A stretch of 64,000 nt of DNA, from assembly GCF_029688845.1 (NCBI RefSeq), contig NZ_JARUKW010000016.1:1-64000 (forward strand), written 5' to 3'. The notes beneath the pieces were generated by a model. That model did not search any database. It was given only the letters and a program-made list of their open reading frames with translations, and was not told the origin of the DNA. The stretch comes from Natronococcus sp. A-GB1 (GTDB lineage Archaea; Halobacteriota; Halobacteria; Halobacteriales; Natrialbaceae). Below, in pieces: positions 25,700-34,019 of this stretch (position 1 is its first letter; every line of letters starts with the position of its first letter). The position numbers and the translations under genes were made by a program.

Positions 25700-26043
25700 C
25701 AGGCCTCACTCTCCTCGAGTTCCTCGGTCTCGTCGACCGACTCGTCGCCCGCGGGGACGTCCTCGTCCTCGTCGTCGACGTCGGTCTCGGCCTCGAGATC
25801 CTCGTCCTCGCCGGCCTCGACGGTTTCGTCCTCGTCGGCAGGCGTGTCGGTCTCGGCGGGACCTTTGCCGGCGCGACCGGCCTCGGTCCACTCGAGGTCA
25901 CGCGGCTCGCGACCGAGCTTGTAGTTCTTCTCCGCCTTCGCGCTGGCGAAGTGAAGCACGGTACCGTCGTTCTGGACGTACATGATGCCCGTTCCGGGCT
26001 CGATATCCTCGCCCGTGTAGTCACAGGTACGTTTCTCGACCAT
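25699..26043 (-). CDS. rpl24e: 50S ribosomal protein L24e with long acidic tail
   Basis: Residues 1-58 are the complete L24e zinc-ribbon-like domain: RTCDYTGEDIEPGTGIMYVQ, then GTVLHFASAKAEKNYKLGR. The usual second pair of zinc cysteines is not evident. Residues about 59-114 are an almost purely acidic tail (Glu, Asp, Thr), absent from most L24e proteins outside this group and likely a halophile adaptation. Overlaps S28e and Ndk by one base each, so translation is coupled. Confidence 0.95.
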   Translation of the reverse strand: MVEKRTCDYTGEDIEPGTGIMYVQNDGTVLHFASAKAEKNYKLGREPRDLEWTEAGRAGKGPAETDTPADEDETVEAGEDEDLEAETDVDDEDEDVPAGDESVDETEELEESEA

Positions 26044-26267
26044 TATTGTCCTCCGATGGAGTCCGCCTCGCGGGCGGTCTCGCGAAGCTGGAGTACGTCT
26101 CCTTCGCGGACCGGCCCGAGGCAGTTTCGGGTGATGATTCGACCCTGGTTTTCGCCCTCCTGAATGCGGCACTTGACCTGCATGGCTTCGCCGTGCATGC
26201 CGGTCTTGCCGACGACCTCGATGACCTCGGCGGGCGTGGATCCGCTTTCGTTCTCTTCAGCGCTCAT
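26043..26267 (-). CDS. rps28e: 30S ribosomal protein S28e
   Basis: A 74-residue small-subunit protein with the S28e core: [20 protein letters not shown], then [20 protein letters not shown] and the conserved LRETAREA C-terminus. Second gene of the operon, 11 bases after L7Ae. Confidence 0.97.
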   Translation of the reverse strand: MSAEENESGSTPAEVIEVVGKTGMHGEAMQVKCRIQEGENQGRIITRNCLGPVREGDVLQLRETAREADSIGGQ

Positions 26268-26278
26268 CTCAGGTCACC

Positions 26279-26641
26279 TCAGTCGAGGTCCTCGACCTTG
26301 TTGGCGATCTCTTCGACGTCGTCGGACGCCTCGCCGGCGTCGACGATCGCCGCGGCGGCGCTCCCGACCTCGAGGCCGGCGGCGTGGCCGACGTCGTCCT
26401 GGGTCTCGACGAAGACGACGGAGATACCCTTCTCGTCTGCGAGTTCGGGCAGGTGCATGACAATCTCCTCGGGGGAGACGTCCTCGGCGACGTAGACGAG
26501 GTCCGCGTTGCCGCGCTCGATCGCTTTGGTGGTCTCGTTGGTTCCTTTCTTTACGCGTCCGGTGTCTCGTGCGACCTCGAGGGCCTCGAGGGCGTCCTCT
26601 GCGAGGTCGGCTGGGATGTCTGTGGTTACGTAGACTGACAT
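26279..26641 (-). CDS. rpl7ae: 50S ribosomal protein L7Ae
   Basis: A 120-residue kink-turn-binding protein shared by the ribosome, box C/D and H/ACA RNPs and RNase P. The RNA-binding segment [20 protein letters not shown] (residues about 33-52) is intact, followed by [20 protein letters not shown]. First gene of its operon, behind a structured leader that could be an autoregulatory target. Confidence 0.97.
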   Translation of the reverse strand: MSVYVTTDIPADLAEDALEALEVARDTGRVKKGTNETTKAIERGNADLVYVAEDVSPEEIVMHLPELADEKGISVVFVETQDDVGHAAGLEVGSAAAAIVDAGEASDDVEEIANKVEDLD

Positions 26642-26800
26642 TGGTTGTTCACCTCTCCTACGCGCGGGCTCGCGCTCCCCTGCCGTCCGGGCTGGGTCCC
26701 GGGCCGACGTCCGGTCGGCGGAAGTCCTGTGAGGCTAGGAGCATCATCAACCCCGCGTAGGGTGTACTACGCAGTAGCGTTGCCCCCCTTAAAAGCGTGT
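26642..26800 (-). promoter_or_regulatory. Structured 5' leader and promoter of the L7Ae operon
   Basis: On the minus strand a TATA-like CTTTTAAG (about 26788-26796) places transcription start near 26767, giving a leader of about 125 bases. CCTACGCG (26761-26754) pairs with CGCGTAGG (26664-26657), closing almost the whole leader. Inside is a hairpin GCCGAC/GTCGGC (26703-26719). TTGATGATG (26750-26742), near a box C sequence, lies just inside the closing helix. The remaining gap to 26963 holds only the divergent tmcA promoter. Confidence 0.6.
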
Positions 26801-26963
26801 CCAAACGACCGGACGAGTGGGATCGGTCCGCACGGCCGGTAGCGGCGGTTTCGGATCGAAACTCGAGGCGGGCCGATCGACCGTGACCGGCTGTGACGAT
26901 TGACCGCGGGGGACGCGACCGCCAGACCGTGACCTCTTACACCCGAGGCGACGACGCGAGGGT

Positions 26964-29225
26964 ATGGCCGCTGACGACGACCTCGTCGACCTCGCCCGAT
27001 CGCTCCGCGCGGAGGCGGTGCGGACGAACGAACGACGAGCGCTGGTACTGGCCGGCGACCGGGAACGCGGGTACGAGCGCCTCGAGGCGATCCTCGACCG
27101 ACTTTCGGTAGCGATCACCCGGACCACGCTCGTCGGACCCGAGGATCGGCTGCGTTGCGAACAGCTCTCCCAGACCCACGTCGGCGAGCTGCTCGGCACG
27201 ACGCGGGACGTCGTCGTCCTCGACGCCCACGACCAGCTCCAGCCCGACGCTCTCGGGAAGCTCGTCGGAACGGTCGACGGCGGCGGGCTCCTCATCCTGC
27301 TGACGCCGTCGCTCGAGTCCTGGCCCGACCGCCGGGACGCGTTCGACGACTCCCTCGCCGTCCCGCCGTTCTCGCTGTCGGACGTCACCGGTCGGTTCAG
27401 ACGCCGCCTCGTCGAGACGCTTCGAGCGCACCGGGGAATCGGAATCGTTGATCTCGAGACGAGCTGGACCGTCGACGAGGGGCTGACCCGTCCCCCGCCG
27501 AGTCTGAACGCGGACGCGGAACTGGAGCCGCCCGCGGACCACCGCTTCCCGCTACCGGCCTACGAGGCCTGTCTGACTAGCGACCAGATCGAGGCCGTCG
27601 CCGCGTTCGAATCGCTGCTCGACGCTCCGGCGGCGGTCGTGCTCGAGGCCGACCGCGGCCGCGGGAAGTCGAGCGCGGCGGGGTTGGCGGCCGGCGCGTT
27701 CGCCGCCGACGGCGAAGACGTGCTCGTGACCGCCCCAAACGTCCGGAACGCGCGGGAGGTGTTCGATCGCGCCCGGGAGCTCTGTGAGAGCCTCGAGGAA
27801 GTCGAGACGGCCGAACAACGCCGACTCGAAACGGCGGCGGGCGGACGCGTCCGTTACCTCGAGCCGACCGCGGCGCTCGAGGACTGCGAGGCCGCCGACG
27901 TCGTGATCGTCGACGAGGCCGCCGCGTTCCCGGTCGCGACCCTCGAGTCGCTGCTTGCGGCCGATCGGATCGCGTTCGCGACGACGATCCACGGCTACGA
28001 GGGGGCGGGGAGAGGGTTCTCCGTCCGGTTCCGGGATCGCCTCGCCGAGAGCGAACACACCGTCACCGAGCGCACGTTGGCGGAACCGATCCGATACGCT
28101 GCCGGCGATCCGGTCGAAGTCTGGGCGTTTCGCGCCCTGTTGCTCGACGCCCGTCCCCCGGTCGGCTCACTCGTCGCGGACGCCGCGCCGGAGACCGTCC
28201 GCTATCGGCGACTCGAGCCCGAGGAGCTGCTGGCCGACGAGGGGCTGCTGCGGGAGGCGTTCGGGCTGCTCGTGCTCGCTCACTACCGCACCGAGCCCAC
28301 CGACCTCGCGCGCCTGCTCGACGCGCCGAACCTCGAGGCTCGCGCGCTGGTCCACGACGGCCACGTCGTCAGCGTCGCCCTGCTGGCCCGCGAGGGGAAC
28401 CTTCCGGCCGAGCAGCGAGCGATGATGTACGAGGGTGGCCGAATTCGCGGCAACATGCTCCCCGACGTGCTCACGAGCCAGCTACGGGACGAGTGTGCGG
28501 GCGAGCCCGCCGGAGTACGGGTCGTGCGGATCGCGACCCACCACGCCGCGCGCTCGCGGGGGCTGGGCTCGCGGCTGCTCGCGGAGATCCGCGAGGAATT
28601 CGGTAGCGAAGCCGACTGGCTCGGCACCGGGTTCGGCGCGACGCCCGGCCTCCTCGAGTTCTGGCGGGCGAACGGGTACGCGGCGGTCCACATCTCGACG
28701 ACGCGCAACGACACCAGCGGGGAGTACTCGGCGCTGTTACTCTCGCCGACGGGCGAGACTGGCGAGACGTTGTGCGACCGCCACGCCGCGCGCTTCGCCC
28801 GACGGTTCGCCGCTCTCTGTTCGGACGCCCTCGCCGACCTTGAGCCAGACGTCGCGCGGGCGGTCCTGCGAAGTGTCCCCGTCGACGCCGCCCCACCCCT
28901 CGAGTTGAGCGCTCACGAGTGGCGCGTCGTCGCGGGCGCCGCCTACGGGCCGGGTCTGTTCGACGTCGATCCCGGCCCGTTTCGTGAACTAGTCGTTCGC
29001 TACCTCATAGAGCGGCCGTCGACGGTCGAACTGACGACCCGACAGGAGCGGCTGCTGGTTCTCCGAGTACTGCAGGCCCGCGACTTGAAGACGGTCGCCG
29101 AGCGACTCGACTACCACTCTACCGGGCAGTGTATGCGGGCCCTCGGCGAGGCGTTCTGCCCGCTGGTCGACCGCTACGGAACCGAGGCGGCGCTCGAGGT
29201 CCGGGAGCGATTCGCGGAGTCCTGA
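26964..29225 (+). CDS. tmcA: tRNA(Met) cytidine acetyltransferase TmcA
   Basis: A 753-residue enzyme that makes N4-acetylcytidine in RNA, in archaea in many tRNA and rRNA sites. The N-terminal DUF1726-type domain spans 1-170. The RecA-like helicase domain has a Walker A-type loop EADRGRGKSSAAG near residue 228 and VIVDEAAAFP near 316. The GNAT domain covers about 400-540, with the acetyl-CoA loop RSRGLGSRLLAEI near 530. The C-terminal tRNA-binding region ends QCMRALGEAFCPLVDRYG. Full length for the family. A TATA-like TCTTACAC precedes the ATG by about 27 bases. Confidence 0.96.
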   Translation: MAADDDLVDLARSLRAEAVRTNERRALVLAGDRERGYERLEAILDRLSVAITRTTLVGPEDRLRCEQLSQTHVGELLGTTRDVVVLDAHDQLQPDALGKLVGTVDGGGLLILLTPSLESWPDRRDAFDDSLAVPPFSLSDVTGRFRRRLVETLRAHRGIGIVDLETSWTVDEGLTRPPPSLNADAELEPPADHRFPLPAYEACLTSDQIEAVAAFESLLDAPAAVVLEADRGRGKSSAAGLAAGAFAADGEDVLVTAPNVRNAREVFDRARELCESLEEVETAEQRRLETAAGGRVRYLEPTAALEDCEAADVVIVDEAAAFPVATLESLLAADRIAFATTIHGYEGAGRGFSVRFRDRLAESEHTVTERTLAEPIRYAAGDPVEVWAFRALLLDARPPVGSLVADAAPETVRYRRLEPEELLADEGLLREAFGLLVLAHYRTEPTDLARLLDAPNLEARALVHDGHVVSVALLAREGNLPAEQRAMMYEGGRIRGNMLPDVLTSQLRDECAGEPAGVRVVRIATHHAARSRGLGSRLLAEIREEFGSEADWLGTGFGATPGLLEFWRANGYAAVHISTTRNDTSGEYSALLLSPTGETGETLCDRHAARFARRFAALCSDALADLEPDVARAVLRSVPVDAAPPLELSAHEWRVVAGAAYGPGLFDVDPGPFRELVVRYLIERPSTVELTTRQERLLVLRVLQARDLKTVAERLDYHSTGQCMRALGEAFCPLVDRYGTEAALEVRERFAES

Positions 29226-29239
29226 CGCGACTGGCGGCG

Positions 29240-29968
29240 CTACGACAGCACCCGTCGCAGGATCGCGTTCGGAACGATGTCGAAGGCCCACGCGACGAGT
29301 CGCCACCGACGGGTGACGTAGACGTGGCTTCGCTCCTTGCGGATCGCTCGAGCGATCCCTTCGGCCGCAGTCTCGGGCGAACACATCCAGAACGAGCCGT
29401 AGGCCAGCTCAGTGTCGACGAACCCTGGTTCGACGGTCGTCACCGTCATGTCCGTCTCGCTCCCGCGCGCTCGCGTCCGCAGCCCCTCGAGGTAGGTCGT
29501 AACGAACGCCTTCGAGGCGTTGTACGCCGGCACGGCGCCGTTGCCGAAGTGGGCTGCGACCGACGAAATGCCGACGAGGTGGCCGTCGATCCCCTGCTCC
29601 TCGAACTGCGAGATCGCCGCGGTCGCGATCGCCGCGAATCCGCGAACGTTGACGTCGATCGTCTTCCGCTCGGGTTCCCACTCGAGGTCGGGGTTCAGAT
29701 CGGCGGTGCCGGCGCTGATGACGACGAGATCGACCGATTCCATCGCGTCGGCGAGCGTGTCGAACCGCTCGCGAGCGGTCTCGGGGTCGGCGATGTCCAT
29801 CGTCGCGACGTACGATCGTGTTGGGAGCTCCTCGCCGATCGCCCGGAGTCGATCGGTTCGTCTGGCCGCCAGCCCGACCTCGTAGCCGTCGGCGGCGAGC
29901 TTTCGAGCGAGCGCCTCGCCGATTCCCGAGGAGGCGCCGACGACGATCGCTCCGCGTATCCGTCCCAT
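29240..29968 (-). CDS. SDR family NAD(P)-dependent oxidoreductase
   Basis: A 242-residue short-chain dehydrogenase. The cofactor motif GASSGIGEAL is at residues 11-20, ARRTDR suggests NADP(H), and SAG in VVISAGTADL replaces the usual NAG. Catalytic Ser is in GISSVAAHFG, Y-x3-K in YNASKAF near residue 150. The C-terminus RRWRLVAWAFDIVPNAILRR is amphipathic and may attach to the membrane, as in DltE-like members. It converges with tmcA, stops 14 bases apart. Confidence 0.9.
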   Translation of the reverse strand: MGRIRGAIVVGASSGIGEALARKLAADGYEVGLAARRTDRLRAIGEELPTRSYVATMDIADPETARERFDTLADAMESVDLVVISAGTADLNPDLEWEPERKTIDVNVRGFAAIATAAISQFEEQGIDGHLVGISSVAAHFGNGAVPAYNASKAFVTTYLEGLRTRARGSETDMTVTTVEPGFVDTELAYGSFWMCSPETAAEGIARAIRKERSHVYVTRRWRLVAWAFDIVPNAILRRVLS

Positions 29969-30045
29969 ACCGGTCGGTTCGTCCCCCCGTCCCTAACCGT
30001 TCCGGAGGCGGTACGTCTTTGCCGTCGCCGCGTCTTCGCCTCCCT

Positions 30046-30531
30046 ATGGTCGACGTCATCGCCGCCCTCGCGATTGCCCTGCTCGTCGGCGGTGTCGCCG
30101 GCACGGTCGTCCCGCTCGTCCCCGGCGGCCTGCTCTCCGTCTCGGGTGTCCTGTTGTACTGGTGGGGGTCGGGGTTTACCGAACCCGGACCGATCTCCCT
30201 GCTCGTCCTGCTTTCCCTCGGCGCGCTCACCCTGTTCGTCGAGTTCTTCGCGGGCTCGATCGCCGCCCGTGCTGGTGGTGCGTCCTGGACGACGACGGGT
30301 GCCGCCGCGGTCGTCGGGATCGCGCTCATGCTCCTGACCGGCCCGATCGGGCTGCTCGTCGGCCTGTTCGGAACCGTGTTCGTCCTCGAGTTCGTCCGCG
30401 GTGGCGACGTCGACCACAGCACCCGGTCGGCGTTCTACGCAACGGTCGGGATCCTCGCGTCGACGGCCGCTCAAGTCCTGCTGACGGCGTCGATCCTGCT
30501 TGGTTTCCTCGTCGCGGTCTTCGTCCTCTGA
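30046..30531 (+). CDS. DUF456 family membrane protein
   Basis: A 161-residue protein almost entirely hydrophobic, with about five membrane segments and conserved glycine-proline turns (GTVVPLVPGGLLSVSGVLLY, TGPIGLLVGLFGTVFVLEF). This is the DUF456 pattern. Function unknown. The long upstream open frame from 29818 is antisense to the SDR gene, so ATG 30046 is the start. A small cysteine-rich gene follows 41 bases later. Confidence 0.85.
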   Translation: MVDVIAALAIALLVGGVAGTVVPLVPGGLLSVSGVLLYWWGSGFTEPGPISLLVLLSLGALTLFVEFFAGSIAARAGGASWTTTGAAAVVGIALMLLTGPIGLLVGLFGTVFVLEFVRGGDVDHSTRSAFYATVGILASTAAQVLLTASILLGFLVAVFVL

Positions 30532-30572
30532 GTGACCGCAAACGCCGAGTCGCTCGCCGTCGTTCCGGGCGT

Positions 30573-30743
30573 ATGGACTGCGCTGAAAACGGCTGCGACC
30601 GCCCGGCCTGTGTCGAACTCCACATCCCGTGGGACGAAAACAGGGCCGTCTGTGCTCCCCACGCACGCGTTCTCGGGCGTCAGGACGGCGTCGTCGCGGA
30701 TCCCCTTCCCGACAGCGCTGACGACCTGCTCGAGGGCGGGTAG
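30573..30743 (+). CDS. Small cysteine/histidine-rich protein (56 residues)
   Basis: MDCAENGCDRPACVELHIPW is followed by ENRAVCAPHARVLGRQDGVV and an acidic end. Cys3, Cys8, Cys13 and the C-x2-H pair form a plausible zinc site. Size, codon use and the metal-site pattern support a real gene, one of the mini zinc-finger proteins common in haloarchaea. Role unknown. It follows the DUF456 gene closely and could share its transcript. Confidence 0.65.
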   Translation: MDCAENGCDRPACVELHIPWDENRAVCAPHARVLGRQDGVVADPLPDSADDLLEGG

Positions 30744-30766
30744 CGAAAGAAGACGAGGCCGAGGAG

Positions 30767-30844
30767 ATGGACGACGAGAACGGTGAAGCGGAAGAAGAGA
30801 ACGGCGAGGATGAGACGGACGATAACGACGACGAAGACGAGTAA
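30767..30844 (+). CDS. Possible very small acidic peptide
   Basis: ATG 30767 to TAA 30844 encodes 25 residues, of which 20 are Asp, Glu or Asn (for example ETDDNDDEDE). It lies 23 bases after the cysteine-rich mini gene. The surrounding DNA is purine rich on both sides of the ATG, so this may be low-complexity sequence rather than a gene. Confidence 0.25.
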   Translation: MDDENGEAEEENGEDETDDNDDEDE

Positions 30845-30946
30845 CGCCGATCATCCGCTGTCTCCGTCCCGAGTCGGGCCCTCGCCGTTCGACTCGAGGC
30901 GCGATCGAATCGGTCGACGGGTTCGGTATCCGGTAGTCGCGACGGC

Positions 30947-32668
30947 TCAGGGGTGGGCGTAGTAGGCGAGCGTCCCGTCCTCTCCGTCCGAGCCGTCGAT
31001 CCGAGCGAAGCCGACGCGCTCGAACTGCACCATCTCGTCGGGCTCGAGGGCGGCGACCTCGGGTTCGGCCCGGCCACTGACGTCGCCGTCCATCGTCCGC
31101 ATTCGGACGGGGACGCTCTCGGCTGCCGGCACCCAGTGGACGACGTCGACGTCGCCCTCGCGAACGACGTCGATATCTTCACCAGTGTACTGGAGCGTAT
31201 CACGGGTGTACTGGAAACAGCCCAGCCCCTTGAGCCAGATCCGCTCCTCGCGCTGGGGGAGGTCGTCGGGCTCGAGCAGGACGGCGTCGCCGGCGGGGAT
31301 CTCGCGGACGCCGCGGTCCTCGTGGTTGGGGTGTAGCGGCGGGTTCGCCTCGCCGGGTGGGCTCCCACCTAACGGGACCTCGCGCCCGTCGCGGACGAGG
31401 AACCGGCGGTCGGTCTCTTCGTCGATCAGGTCGCGATTGTTCGCGTAGATCGAACTCATCGCGAGGTCGACGTCGCTGGTCGACGTGCCGAGGCCAACCA
31501 TCGCGTCGACGATGGCCTCGCCACGGATGCCGCGCCGACGAAGGCTCTGCAGCGTCGGCGCGCGCGGATCGTCCCAGCCATCGAGTTGTCCCTCGTCGAT
31601 CAGTTCCGCGATCGTCGACGTGCTCATCTTCACGTCGTAGGCGTCGATCTGGACGTGGCCCCAGTGGACGACCTCGGGGTACTCCCAGCCGAAGTAGTCG
31701 TACAGAAAGCCCTGCCGTTTCGCCGAGTCCTGCAGGTCGATCCCGCGGATGATGTGGGTGACGTCGACGACGTGGTCGTCGATCGCCGACTGGAAGTCGA
31801 GCATCGGCCAGCAGCGGTACTCCTCGGCTTCCTTGCGCGGGTGGGGCGTGTCGATCATTCGGAAACCGACCCAGTCCCGCAGCGCGGGGTTCTTGTGCTC
31901 GATGTCGGTCTTCACGCGGAGGACCATCTCGCCGCTGTCGTAGACGCCCGCGATCATGTCCTCGAACTCTTCGAGAACGGTTTCGACGTCCTTCTCGCGG
32001 TGGGGACAGGCCTCGCCGCTGTTTTTCAGCTCGGAGAACTCCTCGCCCGAACACGAGCAGGTGTAGGCCCCGCCCATGTCGATCAGCTTCCGGGCGTGGT
32101 CGTAGTAGATGTCGAGGCGGTCGCTGGCTTTGAACGTCGCGTCGGGCCCGAACCCGAGGTAGTCGAGATCCTCGAGGATCGCGTCGTAGGCCTCGAGGTC
32201 GGGCCGCTTGGTCTCGGGGTCGGTGTCGTCGAAGCGAACGCAGAACCAGCCGTCGTAGCGCTCCTTGTAGGTGCCGATGACGGCGGGCATCCGGGCGTGG
32301 CCGACGTGCCACGGCCCGTTGGGGTTCGGTGCACACCGCATCCGTACCTCGTCGTACTCCTCCGCGCGGGGGAGGTCGGGCAGGTCGTGGTCGTCGCCCT
32401 CGTCCTCGGCCTCGATCTCGGCGAGCTCCTCGGGCGCGAGCTCCTCGAGCCGTTCGCGCTTCTCGGCGTATGTGAGGTCGTTGACCCGTCCGACGACACC
32501 GCCGACGACGCCCGGAATCTGGTCGCCGTGTTCGCGAAACGCCGGGTTGTCGCCCATCAGCGGCCCCATGATCGCGCCGACGTCGGCGTCGCTCTCGTGT
32601 TTTACCGCGTTCAACAGCGCGTGTTTCTCCGCCTCCCGCTCGATCCGTTCGCGCAAGTCGTCGTCCAT
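30947..32668 (-). CDS. gltX: Glutamyl-tRNA synthetase (archaeal, non-discriminating type)
   Basis: A 573-residue class I synthetase. The N-terminal archaeal extension spans about 1-100. The HIGH-type motif HVGHARM follows NPNGPW near residue 118, a zinc-like knuckle CSCSGEEF and CPHR lies near 205-225, and the KMSKS-type motif KMSTSTI is near 347. The C-terminal beta barrels of the GlnRS/archaeal GluRS type make up the rest. Haloarchaea lack GlnRS, so this enzyme charges both tRNA-Glu and tRNA-Gln. In many haloarchaea it sits next to the prenyl synthase gene; here two response-regulator genes lie between. Confidence 0.97.
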   Translation of the reverse strand: MDDDLRERIEREAEKHALLNAVKHESDADVGAIMGPLMGDNPAFREHGDQIPGVVGGVVGRVNDLTYAEKRERLEELAPEELAEIEAEDEGDDHDLPDLPRAEEYDEVRMRCAPNPNGPWHVGHARMPAVIGTYKERYDGWFCVRFDDTDPETKRPDLEAYDAILEDLDYLGFGPDATFKASDRLDIYYDHARKLIDMGGAYTCSCSGEEFSELKNSGEACPHREKDVETVLEEFEDMIAGVYDSGEMVLRVKTDIEHKNPALRDWVGFRMIDTPHPRKEAEEYRCWPMLDFQSAIDDHVVDVTHIIRGIDLQDSAKRQGFLYDYFGWEYPEVVHWGHVQIDAYDVKMSTSTIAELIDEGQLDGWDDPRAPTLQSLRRRGIRGEAIVDAMVGLGTSTSDVDLAMSSIYANNRDLIDEETDRRFLVRDGREVPLGGSPPGEANPPLHPNHEDRGVREIPAGDAVLLEPDDLPQREERIWLKGLGCFQYTRDTLQYTGEDIDVVREGDVDVVHWVPAAESVPVRMRTMDGDVSGRAEPEVAALEPDEMVQFERVGFARIDGSDGEDGTLAYYAHP

Positions 32669-32761
32669 TACCGTGGGGTATTCGCCGCCCGCTCAAAACC
32701 GCAGCGGTGTCGGCCCGTCCGCCCACGTTCCGAGCAGGAGCGTCGTCTCGCCGATTCCGCG

Positions 32762-33208
32762 TCAGGCCGGCGCGGGCGGCTGCTGTGCCGCGTCGATCCA
32801 GAACCGTTCGATCGCCTCCGCCATCGAGGTGAACTCCGGCATGGCGTCGGGCTTCGTGAGGTAGGCGTTCGCGGCGCTGGCGTAGCTCGCGGTGATATCC
32901 TCCTCGGCGCTCGAACTCGAGAGCACGAGCACCGGCGGCGGCGGGTAGTCGAGTTCCTCCTCGAGCATTTCGAGGATGTCGAGCCCGTCCTTTCGCGGGA
33001 GATTCAGATCGAGCAACACCAGGTCGGGACATGGCTCGGAATCCTCGGGCTGTCGGAAGTACGTCGCCGCCTCCTTCCCGTCGCTGATGACCCGGAACGA
33101 GATCTCGCTCTCGGTCGCGCGGAACGCCTCTTGCGTGAGGCGAACGTCACCCGGGTTGTCCTCGATCAGAAGCACGTCTACCGGCTCGTCGGGCGTGTGG
33201 TCGTTCAT
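32762..33208 (-). CDS. Stand-alone response regulator, Rcp1-like
   Basis: A 148-residue single receiver domain. IEDNPGDVRLTQEAF carries the acidic pair, LVLLDLNLPRKDGL the phosphorylated Asp (residue about 66), VLSSSSAEED the Thr/Ser switch and AYLTKPDAM the Lys. The IEDNPGDVRL motif and DLNLPRKDG are typical of Rcp1-like regulators paired with bacteriophytochrome-type or PAS histidine kinases. No kinase gene is adjacent. Starts at ATG 33208 (MNDHTP). Divergent from a second regulator of the same kind. Confidence 0.9.
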   Translation of the reverse strand: MNDHTPDEPVDVLLIEDNPGDVRLTQEAFRATESEISFRVISDGKEAATYFRQPEDSEPCPDLVLLDLNLPRKDGLDILEMLEEELDYPPPPVLVLSSSSAEEDITASYASAANAYLTKPDAMPEFTSMAEAIERFWIDAAQQPPAPA

Positions 33209-33455
33209 ACACACTACTACGGATGTTACGTGCCTAAGACTCGTCCCTACACACTTGGTGATCGATGCCCTTCTCGGGAACTAGCAGAGAACGCGTCGTT
33301 CGACGGACGTACACGCCGGTCCCATCGCGGGGTAGAATGGAGCGACGCTGAGACCCCGCGATCTGATAGCCCCCGTTCGCCGCTCGGTCTTTCGGAGCAG
33401 CCCACCGTTGCCAATCGGTAGTGACAATTATGTACCCGTCTCTGGTAGGTCCAGT

Positions 33456-33866
33456 ATGGGTGGTCCGAAGCATGTGGGAGAGATACTCTTAGCGGAGGAT
33501 AACCCGGGCGACGTCCGTCTCACCAGGGAGATGTTCGAGAACGCAGGGCTCCGGGGGAACTACCACGTCGTCACCGACGGCGTCGAGGCGATCGAGTTCC
33601 TCGAGCGACGCGGCGAGTACGAGTCCGCCCCCCGTCCCGATCTCGTCCTTCTCGACTGGCACTTTCCGAAGAAAAGCGGGGAGGAGGTGCTCCAAACTAT
33701 CAGGGCCGACGAGGAACTCCGCGAGATTCCGGTCGTCGTGCTGACGGGGACACAACCGGAGCTAGAGAAGGTACAGTCCGAACCGCCACGGGCGGACGCG
33801 TACGTCCTGAAGCCCCTCGAGCCCGAGCAGTGTCGCAGTCTCGTCGAGGAGTTCTGTCTCGACTGA
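33456..33866 (+). CDS. Stand-alone response regulator, Rcp1-like (second copy)
   Basis: A 136-residue receiver domain: EILLAEDNPGDVRLTREMF, phosphorylation site in LVLLDWHFPKKSGEE (Asp at about residue 66), VVLTGTQPE and AYVLKPLEPE. It shares the EDNPGDVRLT opening with the divergent neighbour but differs elsewhere, so this is an old duplication rather than a recent one. Starts MGGPKHVGE at 33456. No output domain. Confidence 0.9.
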   Translation: MGGPKHVGEILLAEDNPGDVRLTREMFENAGLRGNYHVVTDGVEAIEFLERRGEYESAPRPDLVLLDWHFPKKSGEEVLQTIRADEELREIPVVVLTGTQPELEKVQSEPPRADAYVLKPLEPEQCRSLVEEFCLD

Positions 33867-34019
33867 GACGGCTGCCGTCCCGATTTCCCGGAGCGGTCGG
33901 AGGACGGCTCGCGATCTTCGGAACCGACGGCAGGAGTTCGCACGAGAACGGTCTCCAGTCGGATCGACTCCCGGACTCCCGACGGAACTCCTCGAGAATC
34001 GGGGTCGAGACCGACCCGA

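Noticed and set aside
31586-33421. A 611-codon open frame on the plus strand
   Set aside because: It is antisense to glutamyl-tRNA synthetase and a response regulator, both with complete motifs. Long antisense frames are normal in GC-rich DNA; the same applies to those at 36696-38612, 46129-47319 and 61544-63652.
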